From the NCBI RefSeq assembly GCF_008831285.2, contig NC_045140.1, positions 12,894,505-12,958,504 on the forward strand: 64,000 nt of DNA, written 5' to 3'. Each line of letters begins with the position of its first letter. Position 1 is the stretch's first letter. Under the pieces are notes generated by a model. It did not search any database, was not told where the DNA came from, and saw only the letters and a list, made by a program, of their open reading frames with translations. The translations under genes were made by a program, and so were the position numbers. The DNA is from Nymphaea colorata. Lineage: Eukaryota > Streptophyta > Magnoliopsida > Nymphaeales > Nymphaeaceae. Shown piece after piece: positions 22,346 to 33,747 of the stretch.

Positions 22346-24362
22346 TCAAATTCCTTCATGATATCCCAGTCCTCTCATGTTCATCTGAAAAGAGATGCTA
22401 ATCGGTTGCAAGATGCCATCTTCATTTTTCCCAAGGCCAGTAAATGGACGGTAGCCACCTTTCAGAAGCAACTGAAAACCCTTGGGGTTTTTCATGAAAT
22501 GAACATACAATAGGTGTTCTTGGTAACTTTCACGATTGCTTGAAATAGTATAAGCATTCCCAGATGGTTCCTCTATCTCCATTTTCTGCATCCATTCTTC
22601 CAAAGGTCTGTCCTTTGTTTTTCTTATGCTCGGTACATCTACCGGATCAATTGGCCTAGGGAGCATAGGTTGCCTCAACCTCTTGACCGGATCCTCAGCA
22701 CGGATAGTGATGACTGATGGACCAAAATTCCATTTCAGGCATTGATGAAGAGTGGATGAGATCCCTCGTACTTGATGGATCCAAGGTCGTCCCAAAAGCA
22801 GGTTGTATGATGGTGGTACATCTACCACATGAAATACAATACAATGGCTAGTATTTTCAATGATCACATTCATGTCGAGGGTACCTTTGCTGTTCATGCC
22901 TCGGCCATCGTATCCGTAGATCTTGGTATTATCAGAACGATATTTGTTTTCACGAAACCCCAATGTTTTAGCCGTGAGATCAGGACAAATATTCAAACCA
23001 CTTCCTCCATCAATCAAAACATGTGGCACCGTCATCCCATTGACCTGAACAACGATGTAAAGAGCATCTTCATGGAAATATCCCCATTTTGAGAGGTCTT
23101 TTTCTGAGAAGGTAATTGACTGATTTTTAGAAGCTTGAATCGAGTCTCCCTCATCCATATGTTCTTTCAAGGGGAGAACGTCCAAATAGCATGGATCTTC
23201 ATTTGAGGAGTCATTTGATGATTCATCGCCTTGTAAGATAAAAGTCTTTGGAATCATAGGAAGTTTCTTGGGCAAACTTTCTATCCTGCCATTCATCATA
23301 GCAATGAAATCTAGAGGTTCCTTACCTTGGTCTATCACCAAGACTTTGTGTGAGCTGCTCCCAATATAAGGTCGAATGTGCTCTTGTGGATGGTACAGAA
23401 ATGGAGTGCCTGTAGTGATCATGGCCACTGCCGCCTTTCTGTGGTCATGGAATGGATTCCTTAGTATCTCAGGGGTGTTATCATCACAAATCTTGAGATC
23501 TTTGTTGATGAAGTCTTGAATAATATTTTTGAGGACAAAACAATCCTCAGTGTCATTACCAGGGGTACGATGAAACTTGCACAGTTTTTCTTTATTTCCT
23601 CCCATCATTTTTGGAGGCTCTGATACTTTTGGCAAGACGATAGTTCCTTTGGCGAGAAGGTATTCCAGGATCATCTCCCGAGACTGGCTCAGAGGAGTGA
23701 ATTTCCGGTCGTAGCTCCAACCTGGGTGTTTGTTTTTCCTTTCATCGTCGCCTTTGAGAAACTGTGTGTTCTTCTTGAAACTGACGTCCTTGTCATGCTT
23801 GTAGTTATTGCCATGGTCCTTTCTAATGCCAGCATTGGCTATGAAGTGTGCGGGCAACTGTGTCCTTCCTCCTTTCTTTCCATCTTCTTTGTACTTAGGA
23901 GCAATAATTCCATCAAAATCTCCTTCCTCAATTCCTTCTTCTATCGAGTTTGCTTGTTCAATCAACTCAGCAAAGGTTTGATCGGGGCATTGCGGATGAA
24001 ACTTTTCAAGGGTTGGGCAAGATTTTTCCTAATGAGTGACAAGGCTTGTGTCTCAGAAATGGGCTCCTTCATCTTATTGCATTGCATTCTCCATTTTTGG
24101 ATGAATTCTCGAGCCTTTTCTCCTTGTTTCTGACAAAGACTGCAAATGGTACTGAGGGTTGGAGCCATGGGAGCATTTTGTTCGAATCTTTCACAAACAT
24201 GTTAATCAACTTATCAAACTCCTTCAGCTCGATTGGATTGATATTTTCTTTATACCATTGTGCGGCAATGCCTTCAAGACTTCTTGAAAATATCGGAACA
24301 AAGCTCTGTTATTTGTCCGAATTTTGTAGCAATCATTGAAAAAAGTTGAAAGATGAACGTGT
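22346..24362 (-). pseudogene. Tat gag-protease, first copy, truncated by the scaffold gap
   Basis: This equals the C-terminal part of the gag-protease in the second copy: zinc-knuckle-like CKFHRTPGNDTEDC, protease motif VLIDGGSGLNICP and G-patch-like FTGLGKNEDGI. A one-T deletion near 23966 shifts the frame (23962-24168 continues in another frame). More single-base deletions follow before the N run. The second copy is intact at all these places, so these look like sequencing errors at a contig end rather than mutations. Confidence 0.9.
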
Positions 24363-24462
24363 NNNNNNNNNNNNNNNNNNNNNNNNNNNNNNNNNNNNNN
24401 NNNNNNNNNNNNNNNNNNNNNNNNNNNNNNNNNNNNNNNNNNNNNNNNNNNNNNNNNNNNNN
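24363..24462. other. Assembly gap (exactly 100 N)
   Basis: A run of 100 N is a conventional placeholder for a gap of unknown size between two contigs. The 6.3 kb on its left (18025-24362) and right (24463-30802) are near-identical, so the contigs probably overlap rather than being separated. Confidence 0.98.
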
Positions 24463-24615
24463 AAGTTAGTATTTTGGATTTAATTTGGATCTGAGAAAGT
24501 AGTATTTTGGATTTAATTTGGATCTGAAAGTTTATTTTGAAATCTTGTGCCTAAATTTGAATTTCGCACTTGGATAAAACATCATAGTCCTTTAGAAAAA
24601 TTTGGGGTGATTACA
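24463..24615 (-). repeat. Partial Tat LTR right after the gap
   Basis: These 153 bases match the last part of the left LTR (from about 18025 to 18177) with several single-base indels, and end at the same GATTACA boundary before the polypurine tract. In the assembly they look like the stump of a third LTR. Confidence 0.88.
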
Positions 24616-24724
24616 GATGCCCCTCTTTGTTAATAAGCCGGTGTTAGCCGTGCTTAGTGACAAAGATAAACGCACAAATTTTTCAAAGATAAAACAAATT
24701 TTCAACAACATTTTCATAGAGATG

Positions 24725-25020
24725 TTTCAGGCTTTACCCCTTACCTGAATGGGTTGTTTGAGCTTAAATTGCAGGTTTAACCCCTTACCTGCATGGGTTT
24801 GCCGATTTCAAATTCAGGTTTAACCCCCCTGAATGGGTTGCCTTGACTTGCATCACAAGTTGAACCCTTTAACTGTGTGGGTTGCTTTGGCTTGTAGCAC
24901 AGGTTTAACCCCTTTGCCTGCATGGGTTGCTTTGGCTAGCATTGCAGGTTTAACCCCTTGCCTGCATGGGTTGCCCTCATATTGCAGGTTTAACCCTTAC
25001 CTGCACGGGTTGCTCTCAAG
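24725..25020. repeat. Second copy of the Tat 3' minisatellite
   Basis: The same CAGGTTTAACCCC / TGCATGGGTTGC units as at 18270-18565. Just upstream (about 24675-24712) there is an extra ~20-base stretch absent from the first copy. It is one of the few differences between the copies that is not a single-base indel. Confidence 0.85.
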
Positions 25021-25151
25021 CCCTGAGCGATAAAAAAAATAAAAATGCCCCAGTGTAATTGTCATGTTTTACAACTGGGAAGAATCTAGATTGAATAGTC
25101 GATGTGGAAACACAAATGTTTTGACATTGATTGAAAATGAATACAAGAGAA

Positions 25152-28100
25152 CTAGGCATAAAATTTCTTGAGGTGAAGGGCATTAACAGGATCGGCAAAT
25201 TCCACCCCATCAGCATCAATTAGTCGGTATGAATTGTGGGGCAAAACTTCCTTAATGACATATGGGCCTTCTCCAATTTGGTGCCACTTGCCTCGTGGTC
25301 GTCCTCTTAGGTACACTGCAGATCGTAGGACTGATCATTCACTTTGAATTCTCTCTCGATAACTGACTTGGCAATTGTCTGGCTACCCTTTGGCGATAAG
25401 CTTCAGCATGTTCAGCTGCTTTTAGCCTCTTTTCATCTAGCAAATCGAGTTGCATTAGCCTTTTTTGTTGATATTGAGTAAGAGGGAGCTCTATGAGAGA
25501 AGCGAACTTCAAAGCAGGTTTCAATACATGTAATGGTAGAACCACTTCTGTTCCATAGACTAGCTCTGCTGGAGTGGCATTTGTTGGAGTTCTCATAGTG
25601 GTGCGATATGCCCATAGGAGCGTTGTGCATCTTTTCATGCCATCTCTTCCAGTTTCTACTGTCCGTTCCAAGATGCGGATCAAGATCTTGTTGGTAGCCT
25701 CTGCTTGTCCATTGCCTTGGGGATAATAAGGAGCTGAAAAATGATGCGTGATGTGGTATTGCTGCACAATTTCCTCATCTTTTCATTCTTGAAATGAGTT
25801 CGTTGTTGATACTATTCATGAGGGACTCCAAATCTGCAAAGAAGATTTTGTGAATGAAGGACACTACATGACGTCCTTCCACTGTTCTGAGTGTGACAAC
25901 TTCTACCCACTTGGTAAAATAATCCGTTGCAGCAAGAAAATACTTATGGCCATTAGAAGCTGCAGGGGATATCGGTCCGACTACGTCAAAGGCCCACATT
26001 GAAAACGGCCAAGGAGATGTCACAGAATGCAAGTGAGAGGCTGGGGCATGAATTACTGGAGCATGCAGTTGACATTCTTTGCATCTTTTGACAAATTGGT
26101 GACAATCTTTTTGCATGGTAGGCCAATAATACCCTGCTCGAATTATTTGTTTGGTGAGGGTTTGGTAACCACATGGCTCCACAATCTCCTCGATGTGATT
26201 CTTCGATTACTTTCTTTGCCTCATTTTCATCAAGGCACCGAGAGTATTCAGTGCTAAATCCACGTCTGTATAATACCCCTGCTAGGATAAAGTACCTTGC
26301 TGACATACGTTGTATTGCTTTTTGTTCATTTTTAGACATTTCAGTCGGGAATTCTCCTCTTTTAATGTACCTTTTGATGTCATGGTACCAAGGCTATTCC
26401 CCCCTTGGATATGATGAACATGCGCCATCGTTTCAAAAGCAGGGTGTTCTAATCTTCCAATCTCAAAAGAACGGATTGCTTCATTGGTTCGAAAAGTGAT
26501 GGTCGATCCTAAGCTCGCGAGGCCATCTGCAATAGGGTTACCTTCTCTCTTTACGTGAGCCAATTGTACTTCTTCGAATTGACAGATTAAGGAGGTAGCA
26601 ATTTCTTGATATGGCACCAACTTTTCATCTTTGACTTGCCATTCTCCATTCACTTGATTTATAATAAGCTGAGAGTCGCCGAAGGCATTCACTCTTTTCA
26701 CTTGAAAACTCAATAAAGAACGAAGTCCTTGTATGAGGGCTTCATATTCAGCCATGTTATGGGTACATGGAAAATCAAGTTTTAAAGAGTACAGATCATT
26801 TCGCTTTCTGGAGTGATGAGTAAGATGCCTATGCCTGCTCCCATCACATTTCTGGACCCGTCAAAGTACATCTTCCATGTCGGAACCGTTTCCAATCTTA
26901 GTACATGTTCATCTGGAAACTCATCATTTGTTCTGATTTCTTCGTACTGAGGGAAGTCTGCTAACTGATCCGCAATTGTTTGTCCTTTGATTGACTTTTG
27001 AGACACATATTCAAGATCATATTGCATCAACAAACTTGCCATTTTGCGATACGCCCATTAAGGAATGGTTGTTCCAAGATGTACTTGAGAGGATTTAGTT
27101 TGGAGAGTATCTTGACCTCACAAGCTAATAAATAATGTCTCAACTTCTGACACATCCAAACCAATGCCAGACAAGTTTTCTCTATTGGAGAGTACTTCTT
27201 TTCGTACTGAACAAAAGTCTTGCTAATGTAATAGATTGCATATTCAATGCGACTTCCTTCCTCATATTCAAGCCGCCACATGCTGACTCATTCACTGTGA
27301 TGTAAAGCAGCAGTGGTCTACCTAACGTTGGTGGTTTTAGAATTGATGGATTTAGAAGGTATTTCTTGATCCTTTCGAATGACTGTTGGCATTTAAAACC
27401 TCATTCAAACTTGACACCTTTCCTCAGTAGCTGGTTGAATGGCTCGCATCTCATGGCCAGATTGGAAATGAATCGTCTGATGGATTGGATTCGTCCTTGC
27501 AAGCTTCGCAACTCCTTGATATTGGTAGGTGGTGGCATATCGATTATTGCCTTAGCTTTTGTAAGATCCATTTCAATTCCCTTCTTACTGACCATGAAAC
27601 CCAACAGTTTGCCTGACTCAACCCCGAACACACATTTTTGAGGATTCAGGCGAAGCTTGTACTGTAAAAGCCTCTCGAATACTTGGGCAAGAGTTTCAAT
27701 GTGATCTTCTCTTGTCTTGGATTTGATCAATATGTCATCGATATATGCATCCATGATTTTATGCATCTGGTCATGGAAAATGGCGGCCATAGCTCTTTGA
27801 TAGGTTGCTCCAGCATTCTTCAACCCAAATGGCATTACCGTGTAACAAAAAGTACCCCAAGGTGTAGTAAAAGCGGTCTTAGGTTGATCTTTGACTGCTA
27901 ATTTGATTTGATTATATCCCGAATATCCATCCATGAAAGAAAACATTGCATGGCCTGCAGTACTGTCTACCAATAGATCAATGTTTGGAATAGGATAATC
28001 ATCCTTCGGTGTGACTTTGTTCAAGTCTCGAAAGTCGATGCACAACCTAACTTTGCCATTTTTCTTGGGGACCACCACGATGTTCGCCAACCATTCGGGG

Positions 28101-28576
28101 TAATCGATGGCACGAATGAATTTTGCCTTTAGCAAGTCCTCTAGTCCTTCTTTTACAGGTTCTTCTAGTCGAGGGTCAAGCTTGCGCAATTTTTGCTTAA
28201 TCGGCTTGCAATTAGGATTTAAGGGCAAACGATGTTCAACCAATTGGGGGTCTAAGCCTGGCATATCTTCATAAGTCCAAGCAAAAGCTTCTTAGTTACT
28301 TATAAGAAAGTCCACCAATCTTTTCTTCTCATTCACTGACAAACTGGTGCCAATTTGAAGAATTTTAGGATCTTCACTTGTTCCAATATTAATTTCTTCA
28401 ATTGGATCATTCACCAAAGATGAAGGATGTTCTTGTTTCTGAATCTGAGTGAATTCTGGTAATTCTGACTCGGGTATTGCCATATGTTCCATTTCACCGA
28501 CTGCTTGTTCGATAAATGCTTTCTGGGGGGACTTTCGTGGAAAAGAATAAACTGAGACATATTGAGTTTCGACATC
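25152..28576 (-). pseudogene. Tat pol, second copy
   Basis: Same domains and order as the first copy. RT (28264-27401) is identical to the first copy over all 287 residues, and the exon before it begins after an acceptor-like CTTTACAG at 28577-28584. Left of about 27050 the copy is peppered with one-base deletions that split the RNase H and integrase into several frames (27281-27027, 27042-26782, 26755-26282, 26339-25986, 26182-25775, 25767-25339). The first copy lacks those breaks. The integrase Asp-to-Asn codon and the in-frame TAA before the RT occur in both copies, so they belong to the element itself. Confidence 0.9.
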
Positions 28577-28782
28577 CTGTAAAGAGGATAAAGGAAGGAG
28601 TTGGACGAAATTGACAACAAAAAAAAAAAAAATTACTTGCATTTGCATATATATAAAAAAAAAGGTTCTTAGTTTATAGAATGGGTTCTCTCATGAGACG
28701 AGACAAAAAGATGTTCAAAATTACAAAATTCATGGGAGGATTTTGAAACAAAAATGAATACTATTAGCCCCCAAGATCTTCT
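28577..28782 (-). other. Possible intron between protease and RT
   Basis: The gag-protease frame stops at 28783 and the RT frame resumes near 28576. Between them is about 200 bases that are T-rich on the minus strand (13-17 T in a row), ending TATCCTCTTTACAG, a good plant 3' splice site, before GATGTCGAAAC. Ogre-type Tat elements are known to splice an intron at this position. A clear GT donor was not fixed. The first copy has the same layout at 22138-22345. Confidence 0.45.
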
Positions 28783-31559
28783 TCAAATTCCTTCATGATA
28801 TCCCAGTCCTCTCATGTTCATCTGAAAAGAGATGCTAATCGGTTGCAAGATGCCATCTTCATTTTTCCCAAGGCCAGTAAATGGACGGTAGCCACCTTTC
28901 AGAAGCAACTGAAAACCCTTGGGGTTTTTCATGAAATGAACATACAATAGGTGTTCTTGGTAACTTTCACGATTGCTTGAAATAGTATAAGCATTCCCAG
29001 ATGGTTCCTCTATCTCCATTTTCTGCATCCATTCTTCCAAAGGTCTGTCCTTTGTTTTTCTTATGCTCGGTACATCTACCGGATCAATTGGCCTAGGGAG
29101 CATAGGTTGCCTCAACCTCTTGACCGGATCCTCAGCACGGATAGTGATGACTGATGGACCAAAATTCCATTTCAGGCATTGATGAAGAGTGGATGAGATC
29201 CCTCGTACTTGATGGATCCAAGGTCGTCCCAAAAGCAGGTTGTATGATGGTGGTACATCTACCACATGAAATACAATACAATGGCTAGTATTTTCAATGA
29301 TCACATTCATGTCGAGGGTACCTTTGCTGTTCATGCCTCGGCCATCGTATCCGTAGATCTTGGTATTATCAGAACGATATTTGTTTTCACGAAACCCCAA
29401 TGTTTTAGCCGTGAGATCAGGACAAATATTCAAACCACTTCCTCCATCAATCAAAACATGTGGCACCGTCATCCCATTGACCTGAACAACGATGTAAAGA
29501 GCATCTTCATGGAAATATCCCCATTTTGAGAGGTCTTTTTCTGAGAAGGTAATTGACTGATTTTTAGAAGCTTGAATCGAGTCTCCCTCATCCATATGTT
29601 CTTTCAAGGGGAGAACGTCCAAATAGCATGGATCTTCATTTGAGGAGTCATTTGATGATTCATCGCCTTGTAAGATAAAAGTCTTTGGAATCATAGGAAG
29701 TTTCTTGGGCAAACTTTCTATCCTGCCATTCATCATAGCAATGAAATCTAGAGGTTCCTTACCTTGGTCTATCACCAAGACTTTGTGTGAGCTGCTCCCA
29801 ATATAAGGTCGAATGTGCTCTTGTGGATGGTACAGAAATGGAGTGCCTGTAGTGATCATGGCCACTGCCGCCTTTCTGTGGTCATGGAATGGATTCCTTA
29901 GTATCTCAGGGGTGTTATCATCACAAATCTTGAGATCTTTGTTGATGAAGTCTTGAATAATATTTTTGAGGACAAAACAATCCTCAGTGTCATTACCAGG
30001 GGTACGATGAAACTTGCACAGTTTTTCTTTATTTCCTCCCATCATTTTTGGAGGCTCTGATACTTTTGGCAAGACGATAGTTCCTTTGGCGAGAAGGTAT
30101 TCCAGGATCATCTCCCGAGACTGGCTCAGAGGAGTGAATTTCCGGTCGTAGCTCCAACCTGGGTGTTTGTTTTTCCTTTCATCGTCGCCTTTGAGAAACT
30201 GTGTGTTCTTCTTGAAACTGACGTCCTTGTCATGCTTGTAGTTATTGCCATGGTCCTTTCTAATGCCAGCATTGGCTATGAAGTGTGCGGGCAACTGTGT
30301 CCTTCCTCCTTTCTTTCCATCTTCTTTGTACTTAGGAGCAATAATTCCATCAAAATCTCCTTCCTCAATTCCTTCTTCTATCGAGTTTGCTTGTTCAATC
30401 AACTCAGCAAAGGTTTTGATCGGGGCATTGCGGATGAAACTTTTCAAGGGTTGGGCAAGATTTTTCCTAATGAGTGACAAGGCTTGTGTCTCAGAAATGG
30501 GCTCCTTCATCTTATTGCATTGCATTCTCCATTTTTGGATGAATTCTCGAGCCTTTTCTCCTTGTTTCTGACAAAGACTGCAAATGGTACTGAGGGTTGG
30601 AGCCATGGGAGCATTTTGTTCGAATCTTTCAACAAACATGTTAATCAACTTATCAAACTCCTTCAGCTCGATTGGATTGATATTTTCTTTATACCATTGT
30701 GCGGCAATGCCTTCAAGACTTCTTGGAAAATATCGGAACAAAGCTCTGTTATTTGTCCGAATTTTGTAGCAATCATTGAAAAAAGTTGAAAGATGAACGT
30801 GTGGACAAGTGGTTCCATCATATCTGATGAATTCTCTGGGCAAGCCTTTCACGTCTTCGTCTCCTTCAATGCCAAGGTAGTAGTCCTCACATGAGTATGA
30901 ACGTTTCTCCTTCCCCCTAAGCTCAAGATTGTTCATTCTTTTCTCCATTTCGTAGAATCTGCGCTTAGTCGGACTTTCATCATCACTTGATTCGACCAAT
31001 TCTGGCTTGATCTTTTTCTTTTTGCCCTTGATCTCATTTACTTTTCCTTCAAAACTCTCACTGTCTGAGCTGCTGCTAGTGATGTATTTCTTTGTCTTTT
31101 TTACTTTTTTGGTAGGTTTTCTCTTCCTTTTGGGCTTCTCTTCCGAACTTTCAGTGGTGATATGGGTGAGCTGTTTTCTATCATAACATCTTTTCCCTTT
31201 TTATTTTTCTTTGTTGTCTTTTTCTTTCTGAGAGAAAACAGTTCGGGTCTTTCTTCCTTACTAGTTGTCGAATCTGAACCTAAATGGTCTTCATCCTGAT
31301 TTTCAACAAAAGACTTGTTTTTCTTCTTTCTTTTTTGCTTGGCAGTCTTTTCATTGTCCGGCTCTGGAGTAACCATCAAGGCCTTTTGCTCTTCTTGCTC
31401 TTTCATGAATCGCTCCATGAACAAACGGAACATATAGTAAGCTTCTGGCTCGATTGCTGGGAGGCCAAGTGTTTCTGGACGGAGTTCAGAGGATGAAGCC
31501 TCGTTTTGAGGAGTCTGCTTAGCTTGCGATCTAGTTTCAACCATCTTGTTGGCTTTCAA
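28783..31559 (-). pseudogene. Tat gag-protease, second (complete) copy
   Basis: Gag starts near ATG 31541 (MVETRSQAK), with a charged, Lys/Glu-rich N-terminal region to 31101. A one-base frameshift around 31100-31165 separates it from the main frame, which runs 738 codons from 30999. Recognisable parts are the gag core (GIAAQWYKENI, QKWRMQCNKMKEP), the knuckle-like CKFHRTPGNDTEDC, the aspartic protease motif VLIDGGSGLNICP and a C-terminal G-patch-like GLGKNEDGI. Gag forms the particle and the protease matures it. If the frameshift is a sequencing error, the reading frame would be continuous. Confidence 0.9.
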
Positions 31560-31716
31560 GTATTCACCTTATGACATAAGAAAATAGAGTTATTGGACGG
31601 AAATGATGACAAAATGAAGGTTCATATTGCATTACAAGTTTTTAAAAGTTACATCCAAAGATACTAATAAAGATGACAACGACAGAAGGAATACAAAGTT
31701 GACAACATAAAACATT

Positions 31717-32937
31717 TTAGGGAAGGATTGATGGTGGTCGGTTGGCATCCCACCACTCAGCATATTCCTTCTTCACTACTGGGCCTATGAACCAAGTGTA
31801 TGATATTTGTGTCTTCCATTCTTGTCGAGCTACTGCAAACAATGCTGTCCATTGAGGAGAACTAAGGTCAAATTCGGGAATAGCTCCAATTGGTGCATGC
31901 ACAGAGACCATCTTCTGCCTTTGAGAGAACTGTCTCATACATCTATCAGCACAATAATCAACTATGAAGTAAGGGCCCAAGAGTGTGGTACGCCCATGAT
32001 GATGGTGAGTGTATCGGGGTAGGCTTTGCCGACGATCACAATAATCCCAAATGATCTTTCCTTCATTCAATTGCTCGATCAAACGACGGTATTGCTCCAA
32101 GGTTGTCAATGTTCCATCAGTGTTTCTGAATAGACTGGCTTGGGGTCCCGCATGCTTGAGGAACCACAATTGTAAAGCATATGTGCATCCTTCTATGAAG
32201 TCGATATCTTCAATGGTAAAGCGGGTGAGTCCTCGGTAAAGGAAGGCTAAGGCTGTCATTGCTACTGACAAGTGTCGGGTCCCTCTATGCCCCCATACTC
32301 GAAAAAGTTGGGCAATACGGACATCTAAAAGGTCACTTCCATTGGTAAAAAGGGTCACTTCTACTGTGCAGAGCATCATACAATGTTTAATTCTCCCTAT
32401 GGCTTTTCGAGGTAGGGTAGAAGGTTCAACATAGGTTCCAAATTCTTCATACAAATTTTTCATATTGATGCTTTGATTTTCATGGTTTTCTACTAAAGGC
32501 CAAGTTTTTCGTCCAGTAAAGTGAGCAATGAGGTCATTTGCATTGACCTTGGTTGGGTTCATAAGGAATTGTTTTTCCAATAGATCATTTGGGTCACAAG
32601 TTGGGGTAGGGAGGTCTAGTATTTCGGCAAATTCATCTAGTAATATTGTCATTTCTCCTCATGGAAACCAAAAAGAGGAGGTTCTTGGGTTCCAACGCTC
32701 GGTGATTGCATGTACCAAATTTCCATTAATTGACTGCATTCTTCCAGCTGCCACTGTCTCTAGCCCACATTCTTCAAAGTAAGAAGGAAACATCCGAGAG
32801 AAGGTGGGATGCCAAGTCCGATACCATTCGGAAGCCAAAGGTTGAGACTCAAGAGAAATGTAGGTGGACCGTTCGGGACCTTCCCCAAAGAGGATGTGAT
32901 CATAAGGGAATGTGACACCACGTTGGAAAGAATACAT
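31717..32937 (-). pseudogene. Plant-mobile-domain-like ORF upstream of gag
   Basis: A single frame from 32937 to 31717 (about 405 codons) is broken only by a TGA at 32657-32659, where CGA (Arg) is a likely ancestor. The first part has ITERWNPRTSSFWFP followed after the stop by GEMTILLDEFAEILDLP. That is the hallmark of the plant mobile domain (the aminotransferase-like PMD/DUF7745 group). The rest (RVWGHRGTRHLSVAMTAL, WFLKHAGPQ, EWWDANRPP) fits the same group. The family includes host proteins of the MAIN/MAIL type involved in silencing and many transposon-borne copies. It is in sense with gag, as is ORF1 of Ogre elements. Its role in the element is unknown. Confidence 0.8.
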
Positions 32938-33747
32938 CTTGAATGATGACTCTAAAAGATAAAAATTGAATTAGTGGAAAACATTGACTAGGTTGACAAA
33001 GACAATATGAGGTAGATGTGTGGAATGAGGTTGCAAATCATCACATAAGGTTTCACGCACATCAACATCTATCATGAAATAATTTTTTTTTTTTTTTTTT
33101 TTTTAGAAAATTGGGTATAGGAACCTAATTGAGATGATTTTGTGTCACGATAATCCGATATCAAGTTATGCTTATATACCTTAGCCAAATGGCTTAGTAC
33201 GAGCATAGATTCTTCCTTAGGCAACTAAGGGTAGAGTTCATCAACTTCTTCTTGATCACTCGTCGATATACCATAAATTACCACTCATGGTACTAACGAG
33301 GGGGCGTTCCCGCCCAAGGTGTGGTCTAGTTGTAAGGCTTAGTCATGTGCTATCACCAAAGACCAAGCCCGGCAACATGATGACCAGGACAAATAGGTAT
33401 GAGGAATTTTGAAGTATGATAAATCATATAAATTGAGTTGTCTCTAATGCAATGTTGCCTAAGTTTGAAGATTAAAATAGAAGAGCAAACATGGCTTTCA
33501 AACAACTCCTAAATTGAGAAGGGTGGTATGTGATCATAAATATGTGTGAACATGATTGATCATTCTCAATTAGTCCTATGTGCAAGAAAACATTCACAAT
33601 CATCAAACAATGCAATGAAATGCCAATGGGGTCGAGGCCAAAATAGGGGACATGCTTTATCATTGGCAATACATGAGATGTTCAAATTAGTGAAAATGCA
33701 TCAATAATCATAGCCAAACGATGACGGGTACCATCACGGTCGCCATC
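32938..33747 (-). promoter_or_regulatory. Tat 5' leader with primer-binding site
   Basis: About 800 bases lie between the 5' LTR and ORF1 with no protein. On the minus strand, two bases after the LTR, TGGCGACCGTGATGGTACC (33727-33745) has the TGG start and position of a tRNA primer site. The tRNA was not identified. A run of about 23 T (plus strand) lies at 33080-33102. Confidence 0.7.

Noticed and set aside
24617-31000. A genuine tandem Tat array sharing a middle LTR
   Set aside because: Considered and kept only as an alternative, because the differences are mostly single-base indels clustered at the ends next to the N run.
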